Source: Erigeron canadensis
Taxonomy: Eukaryota > Streptophyta > Magnoliopsida > Asterales > Asteraceae
DNA length: 64,000 nt
Direction: 5' to 3'
Assembly (NCBI RefSeq): GCF_010389155.1
Contig: NC_057763.1
Coordinates: 4,154,649 to 4,218,648, forward strand
Shown here: one piece after another, positions 37,124 to 48,455 of the stretch
How the letters are laid out: the number at the start of each line of letters is the position of its first letter
Position numbering within the stretch: position 1 is the first letter of the stretch
Program-made: the position numbers and the translations under genes
The notes under the pieces: model-generated
Told to the model about the DNA's origin: nothing
The model's database searches: none
What the model saw: the letters and a program-made list of their open reading frames with translations, nothing else

Positions 37124-39492
37124 TTCAAGACCAAGTGTGCCCGCTCACACCTCTCCAACATTTTGTCAAGACTCTTCAAACAATTTTCAAATGAACTACC
37201 AAACACAGAAAAATCATCCATAAAGACTTCCATGGAAGTTTCTAACATATCCTGAAAGATGGCATTCATGCAACGTTGGAAAGTACCGGGTGCATTACAA
37301 AGACCGAAAGGCATCCTCCTATAGGCATAAGTGCCATAGGGACAAGTAAAGGTGGTCTTCTCTTGATCTTTCGGGTCTATGGGTATTTGGAAATACCCGG
37401 AAAACCCGTCTAAAAAGCAGAAATACTCATTTCCGGCGAGCCGTTCGAGCATTTGGTCAATAAATGGTAAAGGGAAATGATCTTTGCAGGTCGCTTCATT
37501 CAATTTCCGATAATCAATGCATACCCTCCACCCCGTGACAGTTCTTGTGGGAATTAATTCATTTTTGTCATTTACAACAACAGTCATCCCACCCTTTTTC
37601 GGTACACAATGTACCGAACTCACCCATGAACTATCAGAGATGGGGAATATGATTCCCGCATCTAACAATTTCAAAACTTCTTTTTTAACAGCATCCTTCA
37701 TATTTGGATTCAATGTCCGTTGTCTTTGCACAACAGGTTTAACATTATCGACAAAGTTAATTGTGTGCTTACAAAATTCTGGACTTATACCCGGGATGTC
37801 GGAAATCTTCCATGCAAAGGCCTTTTTATGGGCCTTCAACATGGTAATAAGTCTAGACTTTTCATCCTCCATCAAAGAAGATGAAATAACAACGGGAAGA
37901 AGAGATGTACCTTCCATATATGCATACTCCAAGTGATCCGGAAGTGGCTTTAGTTCTAAGTCGGTTGGAGGACTCTCAACCGATGTTGGCACACGCATGC
38001 TTCTATCAACTTTTATTTCTTCGAAAGATTCAACTTCCGGTGGAGTTCCGTCACTACTAAGAGCCATGATTTTGTGCATCATTTCTTCAACCAACTCATG
38101 CTCTTCTTCACTACAAGCTAGAACAGCTTGTCCATCCTCCATATCCAAATAATCCATAAGCTCCTTTTCCAAAACATCTTCCTCCTCGATCACATCGATC
38201 CTGAAACAAGATTCATCACATGAGTATGGATGCTTAACATTAAACACAACCCGGTCATTACCGACACCTAAGGAAATTTCCTTAGCCTTGACTCGGATGA
38301 TAGCATCCGCGGTCATGAGGAATGGTCGGCCCAAAATTAGAGGCACATTGATGTCAGCCTCCATTTCCAAAATAACGAAATCCACTGGGAATATCAAGTG
38401 ACCCACCTTAATCTGTAAATTTTCCGCTATCCCCATGGGATATTGGAAAGATCTATCCGCGAGCCTAATGCTCATTCGGGTTGGGGTCAATGCACCAAGA
38501 GACAACTTTTTATAAACTGAATAAGGCATTAGATTAATGTTGGCCCCAAGATCGGCCAATGCTTTATATAACTCAAGACCAAAAGAACAAGAAATAAGAA
38601 AAGTCCCTGGATCATCGAGCTTAGGGGGTATCTCGTTCTTTATTATCGCTGAAACTTCGGCACTCATGACTGCCGTCTTATCTTCTTGAAGTTTCTTCCT
38701 ATCCAAAATGAGATCTTTGAGAAACTTTGCATAGTTGGGCATACCTGCAAGGAGATCAACTAATGGAACAGTAATGTTAACATTCTGAATTAGATCAACG
38801 AACTTCTTGAAGTTCTGCTTTGTCTTCCCTTGCTTCAACCGTTGAAGGTAAGGCACCTTCGGTTTGTAAGGCTTCACGGGAGGTGCCTCAACAGTAGGTT
38901 TCTCAACTTTCTTAGATGGAATGGCCGGATTTTTCACAGCCGGGATCGGCTCCATCTCTATCTCTTCATCAACCGCAACTTCTGGTTCAACCTGCACAAG
39001 AGGAGTAACAACATTAGGTAAAACATTTGCAGGGTCATAAGTGTTACCTGCTCTTGTTGTGATTGCGTTGACTTGCTCATTTCTCGCATTTGGATGGTTG
39101 TATTTAGCTCCTGATCCTTGGCTATTTTGTTGAGGCTTCGGATTCTGCTGAGTATTGCTCGGTAAGGTACCGGGCTGCCTGCTTGAGTTTCCTAGCCTTT
39201 CCAACCTTGCTTCAATATCCTGAAATGTGGCTTGAGTACTTTTCGAGTTCTGCTCAAGCTTATTCGCTAAGCCATCCAATCTAGTAGTCATAGCATCCCA
39301 TTGAGATGCCATCTTCTCTGTAGTCGCTTTCTGAGTGCCAACCAAATCCTTCACGATATCTCTCAATTCAGCATTTGCATTCTGCTGACTATTGTACCTG
39401 CTAAACCTGCTTCCACCAAAACCAGAATTGTTAGTATTAAAATTAGAAGAAGGGTAGGAAGTACCTAATGACCGGTTTTGATAACCGGTATT
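37051..39492 (-). pseudogene. Athila gag C-terminus, protease and reverse transcriptase
   Basis: An open frame of about 810 codons following an in-frame TAG (39493-39495). The protease has ALADLGANINLMPYSVYKKL, where DLGA replaces the usual DTGA, as in Athila. The RT has WRVCIDYRKLNEATCKDHFP, FCFLDGFSGYFQI, MPFGLCNAPGTFQRCM and the catalytic VFMDDFSVFG. All RT motifs look intact. The frame ends just after the RT, where a frameshift leads into the 37123-35033 frame. Confidence 0.93.
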
Positions 39493-40745
39493 CTAATTAA
39501 AATTCCCTTGCTGATTTTGGACATAGCTAACTTCTTGAGCGGGTCTATCCGGACAATCATCCGAATAGTGCAAGTCTCCACAGTGGTCACATCCATCAGC
39601 CATCACCTTGACATCTCTTTCAATGCTTTTGAACCTAGCATCTTGGTTGTCAAATCTCTCGTTCATCTGTTTCGAGAGAGCTTTCACTTCAGCAACTAAA
39701 CTAGATTCTGTTCCACTATCTAACTGTGCCACAGTCTTTCCATCTGCTTTCCTACTCACAAGCTCATCACGATCTGAGAACTCCTTGGCCATATCATCCA
39801 AAATTTTGTAACCCTCAGCCGGAGTTACATTATTCAAACTACCACCAACAGTACCTGCCAAGTCCCTACGAGATCTATTAAGCAAACCATCATAGAAAAT
39901 TTCCACAATTGCTTCTGTATCAAGATTTGCTCCCGGACAGTTCCTGATCATTTCTTTGTACCTCTTCCAAGCATCCACTAAGTCTTCACCCCTTTCTTGA
40001 GTGAAACCTCGGATCTTGTTCTTACGGAATAGAACTTATCAATGAAACCAACTCGAAGCTCATTCCAAGTTGTATACAAATTTACCGGTTGCTCCCTCAG
40101 CCAAGCTTTAGCTTCTCCACATAAAGTAAGTGGAAAAAGCTCAAGCTTTACAACATCATCTTGATTTGCTCCATAGTGATAAAACCTGCAAATTTTTTCA
40201 AATCTTTCAAGATGAGCATAAGGATCATGCTTGATCATACCATCGAACTTTTCTTCCTCCACACTCTTTAAATGACTTCCTTTGATCGAGAAAGTCACCC
40301 CGGTGGTTGCTGGGCGAATCGGATTTCCCCTGTTCGTTGGCACTTCTCTTCTTCTCTCACCATAAGTCCGGTCATTGTTGTTAACCGGTTGTTCGTCTCC
40401 CATTACAACTCTTGCTGGTTGATTAACTCGAGGAGATACAACTGAACTTGGAGTAGCAGTTTTATCTTCCTTGTCTGACTTCCCTTCCTCGTCTGAATCT
40501 TCACCAGTTTTAAAAGAGAAACTACCTGCAGAAAAGTTAGTACTTAATGGGTTTCCAGACGTTGACTCCTTTGTTGAAAAATCTTTATCTAAATCTACGT
40601 CTGGTTGGTCACGGTTTCCGGTATCTGGATCTATTTTGTTGGTGTCCGAGGTTTCGGTGTTGGTTGGTTTGATCAAACGTCTTCTAGCCTTCCCGGGATT
40701 AGACAAAGGACTGGTTAACTTTCTACCCGAGGCCCTTGTGTTCAT
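39493..40745 (-). pseudogene. Athila gag, frameshifted
   Basis: The ATG at 40745 opens an N-terminal region rich in Ser/Thr/Asp and a capsid-like domain (AHLERFEKICRFYHYGANQDD, then LREQPVNLYTTWNELRVGF). A single-base frameshift near 40030 moves into the 39493-39978 frame, which has YKEMIRNCPGANLDTEAIVE and a zinc knuckle CDHCGDLHYSDDC. The frame then meets TAG at 39493-39495. The zinc-knuckle spacing is C-x2-C-x3-H-x4-C, one residue shorter than usual between C and H. Confidence 0.88.
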
Positions 40746-40913
40746 CCACTAACACAGCTCTTGCACAAACACTACAAGAAAAACCGTTAACCGCACCAGA
40801 AACTACAAGAACTATACTAAAACAAATAATTATAAATTTACTAAAACAAATAACTTCCTCTCAAATAAATGCAAGGAAGGATCGAATCACAAATCACAAA
40901 TACTTAATTCAAG

Positions 40914-40931
40914 TCCCCGGCAGCGGCGCCA
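40914..40931 (-). other. Primer binding site (tRNA-Asp type)
   Basis: The minus strand reads TGGCGCCGCTGCCGGGGA, nine bases after the 5' LTR end, the type used by Athila elements. Confidence 0.85.
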
Positions 40932-40940
40932 AAAACTTGA

Positions 40941-42391
40941 TGTGTGAAATCTAGCTTTAAATTTATAACACGATTTACCGAAAAATACTGACAACTACAC
41001 ACTCGCAGGCAGTGTACCTGATCGTATGCAGTATAGTGAAAAATGGTAAGCCGAGATCGTTCGCAAGGACTTAAACAAGCATTTGTAAAAACGTTTAATG
41101 ATTCAAGTAAAATGGGGGGTTTTGTGGCCGAGTTGCCACGATGCAAGTAGTTAGTTGAAAATTAGTAATCCCAAAGGATTAATCGAAAAAGAGATTGTAG
41201 TTTAAAACAAGAATTTAAAGATCATCCATCTTGATTTCGCTCAACAGAATGTTAGGATTGCACTTTTGATGAAGTTCAAATTCAATTTGGTGATTCAATG
41301 ACCGAGACTAAAATCTATTGCCAAACCCCGTACCCGTCAAGTTAACAACTTATTTTAATCTCTTGTAATAACTAGTTTTATTATTAAGACCGGTACCCCG
41401 AGACGCCTTTTTATAACTTCCCTAGTTAAACAATGGTTTTGGTCATTTTAGATAACAATTTCGCCTATCGATTGTACCCAACCGTCAACCCGTTAATTCT
41501 TATCAACTATTGATTACCCTCTACCGTACCCGTCATAGACCCAATTGCTTCTGTCCAAGCAATCAAAATAACTTACACCCAAATCCTAGTCGTCACTAAG
41601 CAATGAGCACAAATCATCCGCAATCAATAATTGAATAACAAAGAATTAATAGATTAAGTTCACGACAAAACGTTAAATCAAATCACTTGAATTAATAAAT
41701 CTTGTGCAATCCCTACATAATGTTTTACTCCATCAAGATGGATGAAAAGGCGATTAGCCACTCATATTAGATATGAAATAACAAATCAAAACGAAAGAAT
41801 TCATTGTTACCGAATACAAAGGATTGAAAAACGAATAATGAAATGATTCCGAACGAGTCTTTGATCCTCCACAATGATGAAAAATAAGATAAACCCTAGG
41901 AAAAGCTCTTAAAATCGTCTGAAAAGTGAAAGATCCATTTTTGGAATGTTTTTGCAGCTATTTATATGATTCAGAAAACTGGACAGATTCGGCGCCCAGG
42001 TGCGTCGCACCTCACTAAGTGCGACACACTTTCCTTTTGACTTTTATTGACTTTGACTTCGTTGACTGGCCTCTTGTCGCCTATAGAGAATGTGCGTCGC
42101 ATTTTGACTGAACTGCGAAGCACTTGTTTCCACGACAAACAAAACGGCGACGCACTCCATGAGGTGCGTCGCACTCTTAGGTTGACCAGCATTGACTTTT
42201 GACCAGTCTTGACTTTCTTCGATTCTTTACCTACAAGCCACCTGAAATATCCGTAAACACCCATTTTGCTCCAGAAACTCTGTTTTCTGCAAAATATCGC
42301 TTCGGTACCTGTTTTCCACCTGAAACACTAACAACTATCATAAACGCACCAAATGTATACGAAAATGACTTGTAATCCTCACTAAACGACA
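40941..42391 (-). repeat. 5' LTR of Athila element (about 1.45 kb)
   Basis: On the minus strand it runs from TGTCGTTTAGTGAGG to GATTTCACACA. A TATAAAT lies at 41966-41960. Immediately upstream of it, 41998-42176 carries several GTGCGTCGCAC dyads. The outer end is set by the TG/CA ends and the imperfect flank repeat. Confidence 0.75.
41960..41966 (-). promoter_or_regulatory. TATA box of Athila LTR
   Basis: CATATAAATAGC on the minus strand in the LTR, with the first GTGCGTCGCAC dyad (41998-42012) about 32 bp upstream. Inferred from sequence and position. Confidence 0.6.
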
Positions 42392-42396
42392 CTTTA

Positions 42397-43341
42397 AGCT
42401 ATGGGAAATAGGCATAAAATACGACATATCATTTCTACATCTATATTTATATGTATACAAGAACAAAGATGAATTTCAACCAAAAAACCATTTCTAATTC
42501 TATATAGAAACACATGTATAAAGAAAGAAACATCCCAACAAACAATTATTTTCTTCAGATTTTTAACAACAATCACCACCATCATGATTTCCTAATAAAC
42601 TTCAAAAACCAATTCTAAATCACAAATACAATGAAAAAAAATCAACATACTTAAAGAAAAAAATACGAACAAGTTTTCGAGTGGGGAGGCCAAAATATCA
42701 AGAAACACATTTCTAAATCTCATATGTGTAATTCCGATCTAATGAAGAAGAAGAAGAAGACGACTTGACAAATTTCATGTCGTCTTCATTGTTGTTGACC
42801 AAATCAAATGCTAGATCTAATGCAAAAAAAACACGATCCACGACCTTCATAATCCATCTGAGTTCATCTTCTTAGTGTGTGTATTATATACATCCATTTT
42901 CTCCAACAAATGTAAACCTACCATCTCTCCACCAGGCAGGCAGTGACCGAATAACTGATGGGGCCAGAAAAAGAGCTGGTGTTAACTTTGATATGAGGTT
43001 TCTGGAAAAGTAAAGTTATGGGTGATTTTGTGTTTTGTTATTTAGCTAAGTACATAGGAATGCATGGATGAATGAAACCAAAATCAGAAGCGGTATGAAT
43101 CTTTTTATTTAGGATTGAAAAAAGTGCTTTATGAAGAAAAAAAACGGGTCATCGTCGATCCACCTGGAGTGGATATTTTGAACTTGAAGGCATCTTCTAA
43201 GCTTGGTAATACTTTTTGAATCCATTTTATGTGCCAAGATTTCAAAGTACACAAATGGGAAACTTCATTTACTCCTTTGTTCTTGATTTTATCATTATGA
43301 TTTGGATTAAGTTTGATTTAATTTTGTTTAGTCTCTCGTAA
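42397..43341. other. MULE interior, no gene
   Basis: AT-rich sequence between the Athila element and a Helitron, with a GAA/GAC-rich patch near 42745-42790. I see no supported coding frame or RNA gene. Confidence 0.5.
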
Positions 43342-43604
43342 TCTCTTATATAATTAAAAGAAAATTGTGATGATGTCTTTATTAAAGGAAAACCTACTTG
43401 TCATTACATCATATCTAATTAAATTTTGATTTTCTATTCCTTCAATAAATATTTTCACTTTTAAATATTTTAATTTGCTACATGTGAATGGATTACATGC
43501 TTTCTTTTAAATTTTATATATATACATTTTTTTACAAACATTTTTCAGTAAATTAAAGTAAAAGTTTTTTATCTGTCTGCGTAATACGCGGGTTACTAAG
43601 CTAG
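43342..43604 (+). mobile_element. Short non-autonomous Helitron
   Basis: The 5' end TCTCTTATATAATTAAAAG follows an A. The 3' end has the hairpin GCGTA-A-TACGC, then GGGTTACTAAG and CTAG followed by T, which satisfies the hairpin plus CTRR rule with A/T target bases. About 260 bp, non-coding. Confidence 0.65.
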
Positions 43605-44108
43605 TTGTATAATAAAAGAAGATATTAGAAATGCAGACGAACCTGCCCCTCACTTAATGGACATAACAGACGGCTGTTAGTCGCAGAGTGAAAAGTGAAA
43701 AAAAAATGACCAACTTCAGAGTTTTTTTGTAATTAATTAATTTAAAGGCAATAATTGAGTTCTACCAACTTGTGAGACCAAAAATGTAATTTTTTCTTAA
43801 ATTAGTGAATAAATAAGAGGGATAATTTAATTTGTTCAAATCATCTTTTAAGATTTTAAAAAAGGACAAAATGCTTTTTAAGATAGTATATAGATATATA
43901 ATATATAATATATAATAATATTATACATATATATATAATATATAATCTTTTGAGCGGAGCTTTGACTAAATAACAAAAATTAATTATTTAATTAATTATT
44001 TTGTCCTATATATATACATCTCTATTTCTACTTCACAACACACCAATATATATATATTTCTCTCTGAAAATTTTCAATTTTTATAAAATCTCCCTACCAT
44101 TTTTGCAA

Positions 44109-44541
44109 TCAGATATAGCTTGGACAAAGGCGGAAGATATTAGTTAACTAAAGCTTGGATCGAGGTGTCGGAAGATTCAAACACCGATATATTTGTTAAC
44201 AACAAATTGGTATATTATTGTTTACTAATGTTTTATTACCCACTAATTCAATTTTTATTTGTTATTGTTTTGTAGATAATTACCTTAGACAAAGAGCATT
44301 TTGGACAAAAGTTATTAATGTGTTTTTGGATATGGAAAACCACCCGGTCGGTTATCATAACGAAGACGCCGTTGTCATTAGCTGGTGCCGTATGCGCACC
44401 TCTATTCATTCATTCAACGTAATTTTTACCCGTTTGAACAATCTTCCTAACGAGACTAGAATCCAAAGTGCGTTGGCTGAGCAACATGTGGAGGACCATT
44501 TCAACACATGGTTGCTAAGGAGATGTGTTGATGCACGTTGA
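44109..44541 (+). pseudogene. SANT/Myb-like ("GST T3-like") protein relic
   Basis: The plus strand reads AWTKAEDIS, then after a one-base frameshift with a stop TKAWIEVSEDSNTDIFVNN, then after a probable short intron (donor near 44210, acceptor near 44275) RQRAFWTKVINVFLDM, GYHNEDAVVISWCRMRTSIH and FNVIFTRLNNLPNETRIQSA. This is the Trp-spaced SANT-like domain of the plant family often labelled glutathione S-transferase T3-like, also related to Harbinger ORF1 proteins; it is a DNA-binding-type domain, not a GST. The frameshift near 44133 and the short 3' end (stop at 44541) mark a relic. The exact splice junction was not resolved. The 300 bp to its left is AT-rich with ATATA repeats. Confidence 0.62.
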
Positions 44542-44736
44542 TGTGACAACAACAACTTAGATTTGATATGTCGTTTAGATTGAGACATTATGTTAATTTA
44601 TGTCGTATCTATATATGTAAATTGATAGATTATGGACTTTATGTTTTGGTAATGATCGATTACATGTTTTGGTGTTATATATATATGTGTTATGTATGAT
44701 GTTTGTTGTGTGATATACAAGTACAAACATAATATG

Positions 44737-45168
44737 TGTTAGGATTCCTTAAGATGAAATACTTAGGAATATAACTAAGTCTTGTATCTAATGAAGATAA
44801 GGTATATCTTCGTTAGAGGCAAACGAAGATAAACTTCGTTTGGTACAAACGAAGATTAACTTCGTTACATGGGCTGGGCAGCTAAGTTCGTAAGAACAAA
44901 GCCCAGCAAGCCCAGTTCGACTTGAAACATATATATACGAATGAATACCCTAAAATAAGGGAACACATTCGACAGATACGTACTCCAGACATCTAAGTTC
45001 ATTCTATACCATATAGAAACGAATATAGCATAATACGGCTGATTATTTACTTGATAATTAGCGATATACCCATTTACTAATCAAACTAGTTATCTCGTGA
45101 GGATTCCGCACTCACGACATAATCATAGACGATCTCAAGAGCGATCTGTAGCTATCGAGGGACTCACA
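44737..45168 (+). mobile_element. Probable Copia-type solo LTR
   Basis: Starts TGTTAGGATTCC and ends GAGGGACTCACA (TG...CA), with flanks ATATG and AGATG differing at one base. It shares TATATATACGAATGAATACCC and GGATTCCGCACTCACGA-type segments with the LTR at 7121-7618. No internal region follows. Bases 45169-45480 hold only AT-rich sequence with a repeated TTTCGTATTCT. Confidence 0.55.
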
Positions 45169-45564
45169 AGATGCCCTAAGTTCTAGTGTTTTAATAATAG
45201 TTATGCATTTCGTATTCTTGCATCATAGTGTTGTATTTCGTATTCTAGTGTTTAAATAATAGTTATGTAGTTTCGTATTTTGTGGTAATAATAGTTGAAC
45301 TTTTTTTAATCTACCATGTATCCCATTATTTCAAAATCACACTTTTGTTAATAAAAACACATAATTACATTAACTTAAAAAAAAAAGACAATACATAATT
45401 AAAATTAAATTAGATAATAAAAACACACAATATACCACTACTTATGCCCTGGTGACATACTTCTTATGCCCTGGTGAGCGTTTAGGTCGAGCTACCATTG
45501 GTCATGTTTCGGCAATCTGACTTCCTCGATAGTTTTGTTTTCACCGCAATTATCATGGTACGTT

Positions 45565-45840
45565 TTAGGCCAAGTGCATTGTTTCTCCCAACGTGTGACC
45601 GGCATAAAAAACATCCTTGAATGCAGGCTTGACCCTCTTAGCGTCCTCCTGCAAAAAATTGGAATATTGGCCTTCATGCTTCGATATCTCATGGTTTGGC
45701 GCCTGAATTTCCTTTAACATGACCTCGTAATGTCGTCTTTTTCCCCGTAAACATCCCATAACCCCAGATATTTTTGTTTGAAGAAGGGTGTCTTCTTTGA
45801 TATCAGCCATGATTAGTGACCTCATCTCATCGACAGTCAT
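45565..45840 (-). CDS. Small uncharacterised protein, left member of a divergent pair
   Basis: A 91-residue ORF starting MTVDEMRSLIMADIKEDTLL, then basic and heptad-like (GCLRGKRRHYEVMLKEIQA) and EGQYSNFLQED. I do not recognise the family. The start at 45840 is chosen because the paralogue on the other strand begins with the same MTVD; the frame also extends 34 codons upstream. TATAAA lies at 45930-45925, about 85 bp upstream of the ATG. A second minus frame (45492-45692) could extend the C-terminus after a frameshift (CTWPKTYHDNCGENKTIEEV). Probably soluble and helical; function unknown. Confidence 0.5.
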   Translation of the reverse strand: MTVDEMRSLIMADIKEDTLLQTKISGVMGCLRGKRRHYEVMLKEIQAPNHEISKHEGQYSNFLQEDAKRVKPAFKDVFYAGHTLGETMHLA

Positions 45841-46219
45841 GTGAGGTCGGTGAACGATGTTTGATGAAAGAGTAAATGTGTAGTGAAATGGAATTGTGAA
45901 TTGGTAAATGTCCTTGGAATCATGTTTATAAAGTGTGGTCAATGTTTAGCCGTATTAGGGGCCAAAGTTGTAATTTGAAATTTGAACATTAGACTGTTAG
46001 AGGGACTGAATGTGTAAATATTTTAAAACTTCAATGTTAAAGGGACTGAAAGTGTAAATATTTTGAAATTTGAACGTTGGAGGAGTGTCGTTTACTGCAT
46101 CTATATATATATATATATATATATTATGTTGTTCATCCAACATTCTTGGCCCCAAAAAAACAAAAATTTCTACACTCTAAATAGCCTCTTAATCAAATTT
46201 CACTATCCCAAAGCTACCA
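45841..46219. promoter_or_regulatory. Shared intergenic region of the divergent pair
   Basis: 379 bp between two oppositely oriented ATGs. It has a TATAAA on the minus side (45930-45925), an (AT)n tract on the plus side (46099-46122), and about three tandem 40-44-bp units around 45957-46080 containing AGGGACTGAAWGTGTAAATA. This layout suggests a bidirectional promoter, by inference. Confidence 0.4.
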
Positions 46220-46492
46220 ATGACTGTCGATCAGGTGGAGGACAGTATGATGGCCGAAATCCTAGACCATGTAATGTTTCAAGAGAAACTCATAGCAATT
46301 ATGCAAAAGCTAAATGCAAAAAAGAAATGGTGTCAAGAACAAATTTCTAGTTTACAAGCTAGAGAATGTTCTGATCTTGAGTGACAATATGTAGATTATT
46401 TGCAAGGGAAGATTGACAACACCCATAATGCAATTGAACAACTTCACAGTTCAGTTATAACGTTGAACAACTTAAACAAATTGACGCAATGA
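46220..46492 (+). pseudogene. Small uncharacterised protein, right member, one premature stop
   Basis: Starts MTVDQVEDSMMAEILDHVMF, continues QKLNAKKKWCQEQISSLQAR, meets TGA at 46382-46384, then stays open as QYVDYLQGKIDNTHNAIEQL to a second stop at 46490. It aligns with the minus-strand ORF over about 65 residues with one 2-residue gap: MTVD, MA-[ED]-I, the Lys/Arg block and QY-x2-[FY]-LQ are shared. The TGA falls where the paralogue has Gly before QY, so a single substitution could explain it. Confidence 0.5.
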
Positions 46493-47995
46493 AAATATCA
46501 GATGGTTTAATTAGTTTGTAATGTCTTTTTATTCCTAAGTAGTATGTAATTTATGTTGTGTTTCTCTTTTGCTTAAGTAATGTCTTTTTAACTTTTATCC
46601 GTTGTATCTTTTTTAATAAAAATGGTATTATTATGTGTTTATTTGCATAAATATGTTTTATATATAGTAATATATATATATATATAACAAAAAAAAAGAA
46701 AAAGGAATTTAGAGCCTAAAACAAAAAAGGAAAAAGAAAGTAAAATCAATCATTACTCTACCCCATCTTCCAAGCAGCTCTACTCCCCCTTTTTCTCCTA
46801 GGTAACTCCCAATGACCCAGGATGCCACATGGCGCGACCTGGTGAAAGTAACCCAACCCCCGTCAATACTACTTCGGGTAGCCTTAATAATTAAAAAAAA
46901 TGCCCTAAGTTTTTATTACCTTGTATTTTGGGCATAATGTATTGATGTTTCCCAGGGTATAACAATAAATGTGTGACGAGACAAATACCCTTATGATCCG
47001 ACGATTTGGTGATCGCGGTAACGGGTGGTGGTGGTGGCGACGTGTGGCGGTGGTGGTGGTCTTAGCGGTGTGAGTATCAATGTAAAAGTGATTAATGTAA
47101 AAGAGAGTGTATAGTTATATTAAAAGTTAAGGGATATATGTTATAATTTCATTAAGGACATTATAGGTATCTTAGGTGAAAATGTTTAAAATAGTGAATA
47201 GAAAGGGGTATTTTAGGGTTATCAATTACATAGTTTAAAAACCTAGAGGGAAATAAATGTTTTACAATTTAGTAGAGATAAAGATAATATATGTAAGGTT
47301 GTAGTTTTCATGTTTATTTATTATTATTTTTTTTAAGGGGGGGGGGGGGGGGGCTACGGTGATTGAAATTAGAGCTATTAAAAGAAAAAGGTGAAAGTCT
47401 GAAATTATGTCGGTTGGAGTCGGATGGTAAGATATTGAAGATAAAGATAATCAAAGAGTTTTTTCCCGAATTGACCCAATTCCCATTGATGTCTTGAAAA
47501 ATAGTTTTTTATTTTCGTTAGCCATGATTCTTAGAACAATAAAAGTAGCAGTTGGCTCATTGGTTCCAATTATTTGGTGTGTTGTGATTTTATTTGTAAG
47601 GTTCAATTTATATATGAAGAATTTGTATCACAAATATAGCTTGATTCCAGTTTCTAATAATAACATTGATTATTCTAATTATAGTCTGATTACAATTACT
47701 AATAACAATAATATTAAATCAATAACTATTTTTAAAATGGGTTAAAGTGTAAATTGGTGATGAAAACCAAAAAATGTAAATTAATTATTTTTAAATTGGG
47801 TTAAAGTTTAAAATTGGTAATGGAAAATCAAAAAGTGTAAACTAATTTAGACATGTTTGATTTAATTAATTTTAAGACTTTTATTTTACAACCTCCTAAA
47901 TTTTAAAAAAATTTTAATACCAGTCCTTTGCTTTTTTAACTTTTTTATATTTGAATGTAAGCTAAATATATATCTATATATATATATATATTATA
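46493..47995. other. No gene seen
   Basis: AT-rich sequence with a GGT/GGC-triplet patch (47010-47070), a 17-base G run at 47337-47353, and scattered short frames with no similarity I can name. Confidence 0.5.
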
Positions 47996-48455
47996 TAGGG
48001 TAAAGTTATTTTGAGAACCCTTTTTCTTGCGAGAACCTTTGAAAACTTTTCAAATCAAGCCCAACTGATGATTTTTCTTTACATTAAAATTGTTTTTTGA
48101 TTGTTTTTTGAATAACTTATGTGTAATTTTAAAGTTTATAATTGTGTGGAACTTGGATTATCATCCGTAATACAATTATGTGGAAATTTGGATTCTTGAT
48201 TACATGTGCACGAATATTGCTATGATCACATGTATGCAAGTCGATCACATGTAATCATGACAATATTCGTGCACATGTAATCAAGAATCCAAATCTCCAC
48301 ATAATTGTATGACGGATGACAATCCATGCCTCCACACAATTAAAAACTTCAAAATTACACATAAGTTATTCAGACTACAATCAAAAAATAATTTTCATGT
48401 AGAGAAGAATCATCGGTTGATCTTGATTTGAAAAGTTCTCAAAGATTCTGGTAAG
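47996..48455. mobile_element. Foldback element family 1, second copy
   Basis: Same arms as the element at 21655, starting TAGGGTAAAGTTATTTTGAG, with central ATCACATGTATGCAAGTCGATCACATGT-type inverted segments. Its right terminus is lost: after TTCTCAAAGATTCTGG the sequence passes directly into foldback family 2. Confidence 0.85.

Larger units (their letters stand above)
31185..42391 (-). mobile_element. Athila-lineage Gypsy LTR retrotransposon, degenerate
   Basis: Order on the minus strand: 5' LTR (42391-40941), tRNA-Asp-type primer site, gag, protease, RT, RNase H, integrase, env-position ORF, non-coding region, 3' LTR (to 31185). LTR ends are TGTCGTTTAG...TTTCACACA. The flanks CTTGA and CTTTA differ at one base. 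Gag-pol is broken by frameshifts near 40030 and 37105 and an in-frame TAG at 39493-39495. The protease DLGA motif and the primer site point to Athila. The 3' LTR matches the 5' LTR only over 31185-32003. Confidence 0.9.
30887..43796. mobile_element. MULE-like element (about 0.2-kb TIRs) holding Athila and Helitron insertions
   Basis: The left arm AAGAAAGTTACATTTTTGGTC... through ...TTAAGTGAGGGACAG (30887-31047) is inverted at 43650-43796, ending GACCAAAAATGTAATTTTTTC. The 9-mer TTAAATTAG flanks both sides (30878-30886 and 43797-43805). The arms resemble those of the MULE at 22567, so this is a related Mutator-type family. The visible own interior is 31048-31179 and 42397-43341, which codes for nothing recognisable. 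The rest is the Athila element and a Helitron. Confidence 0.72.
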
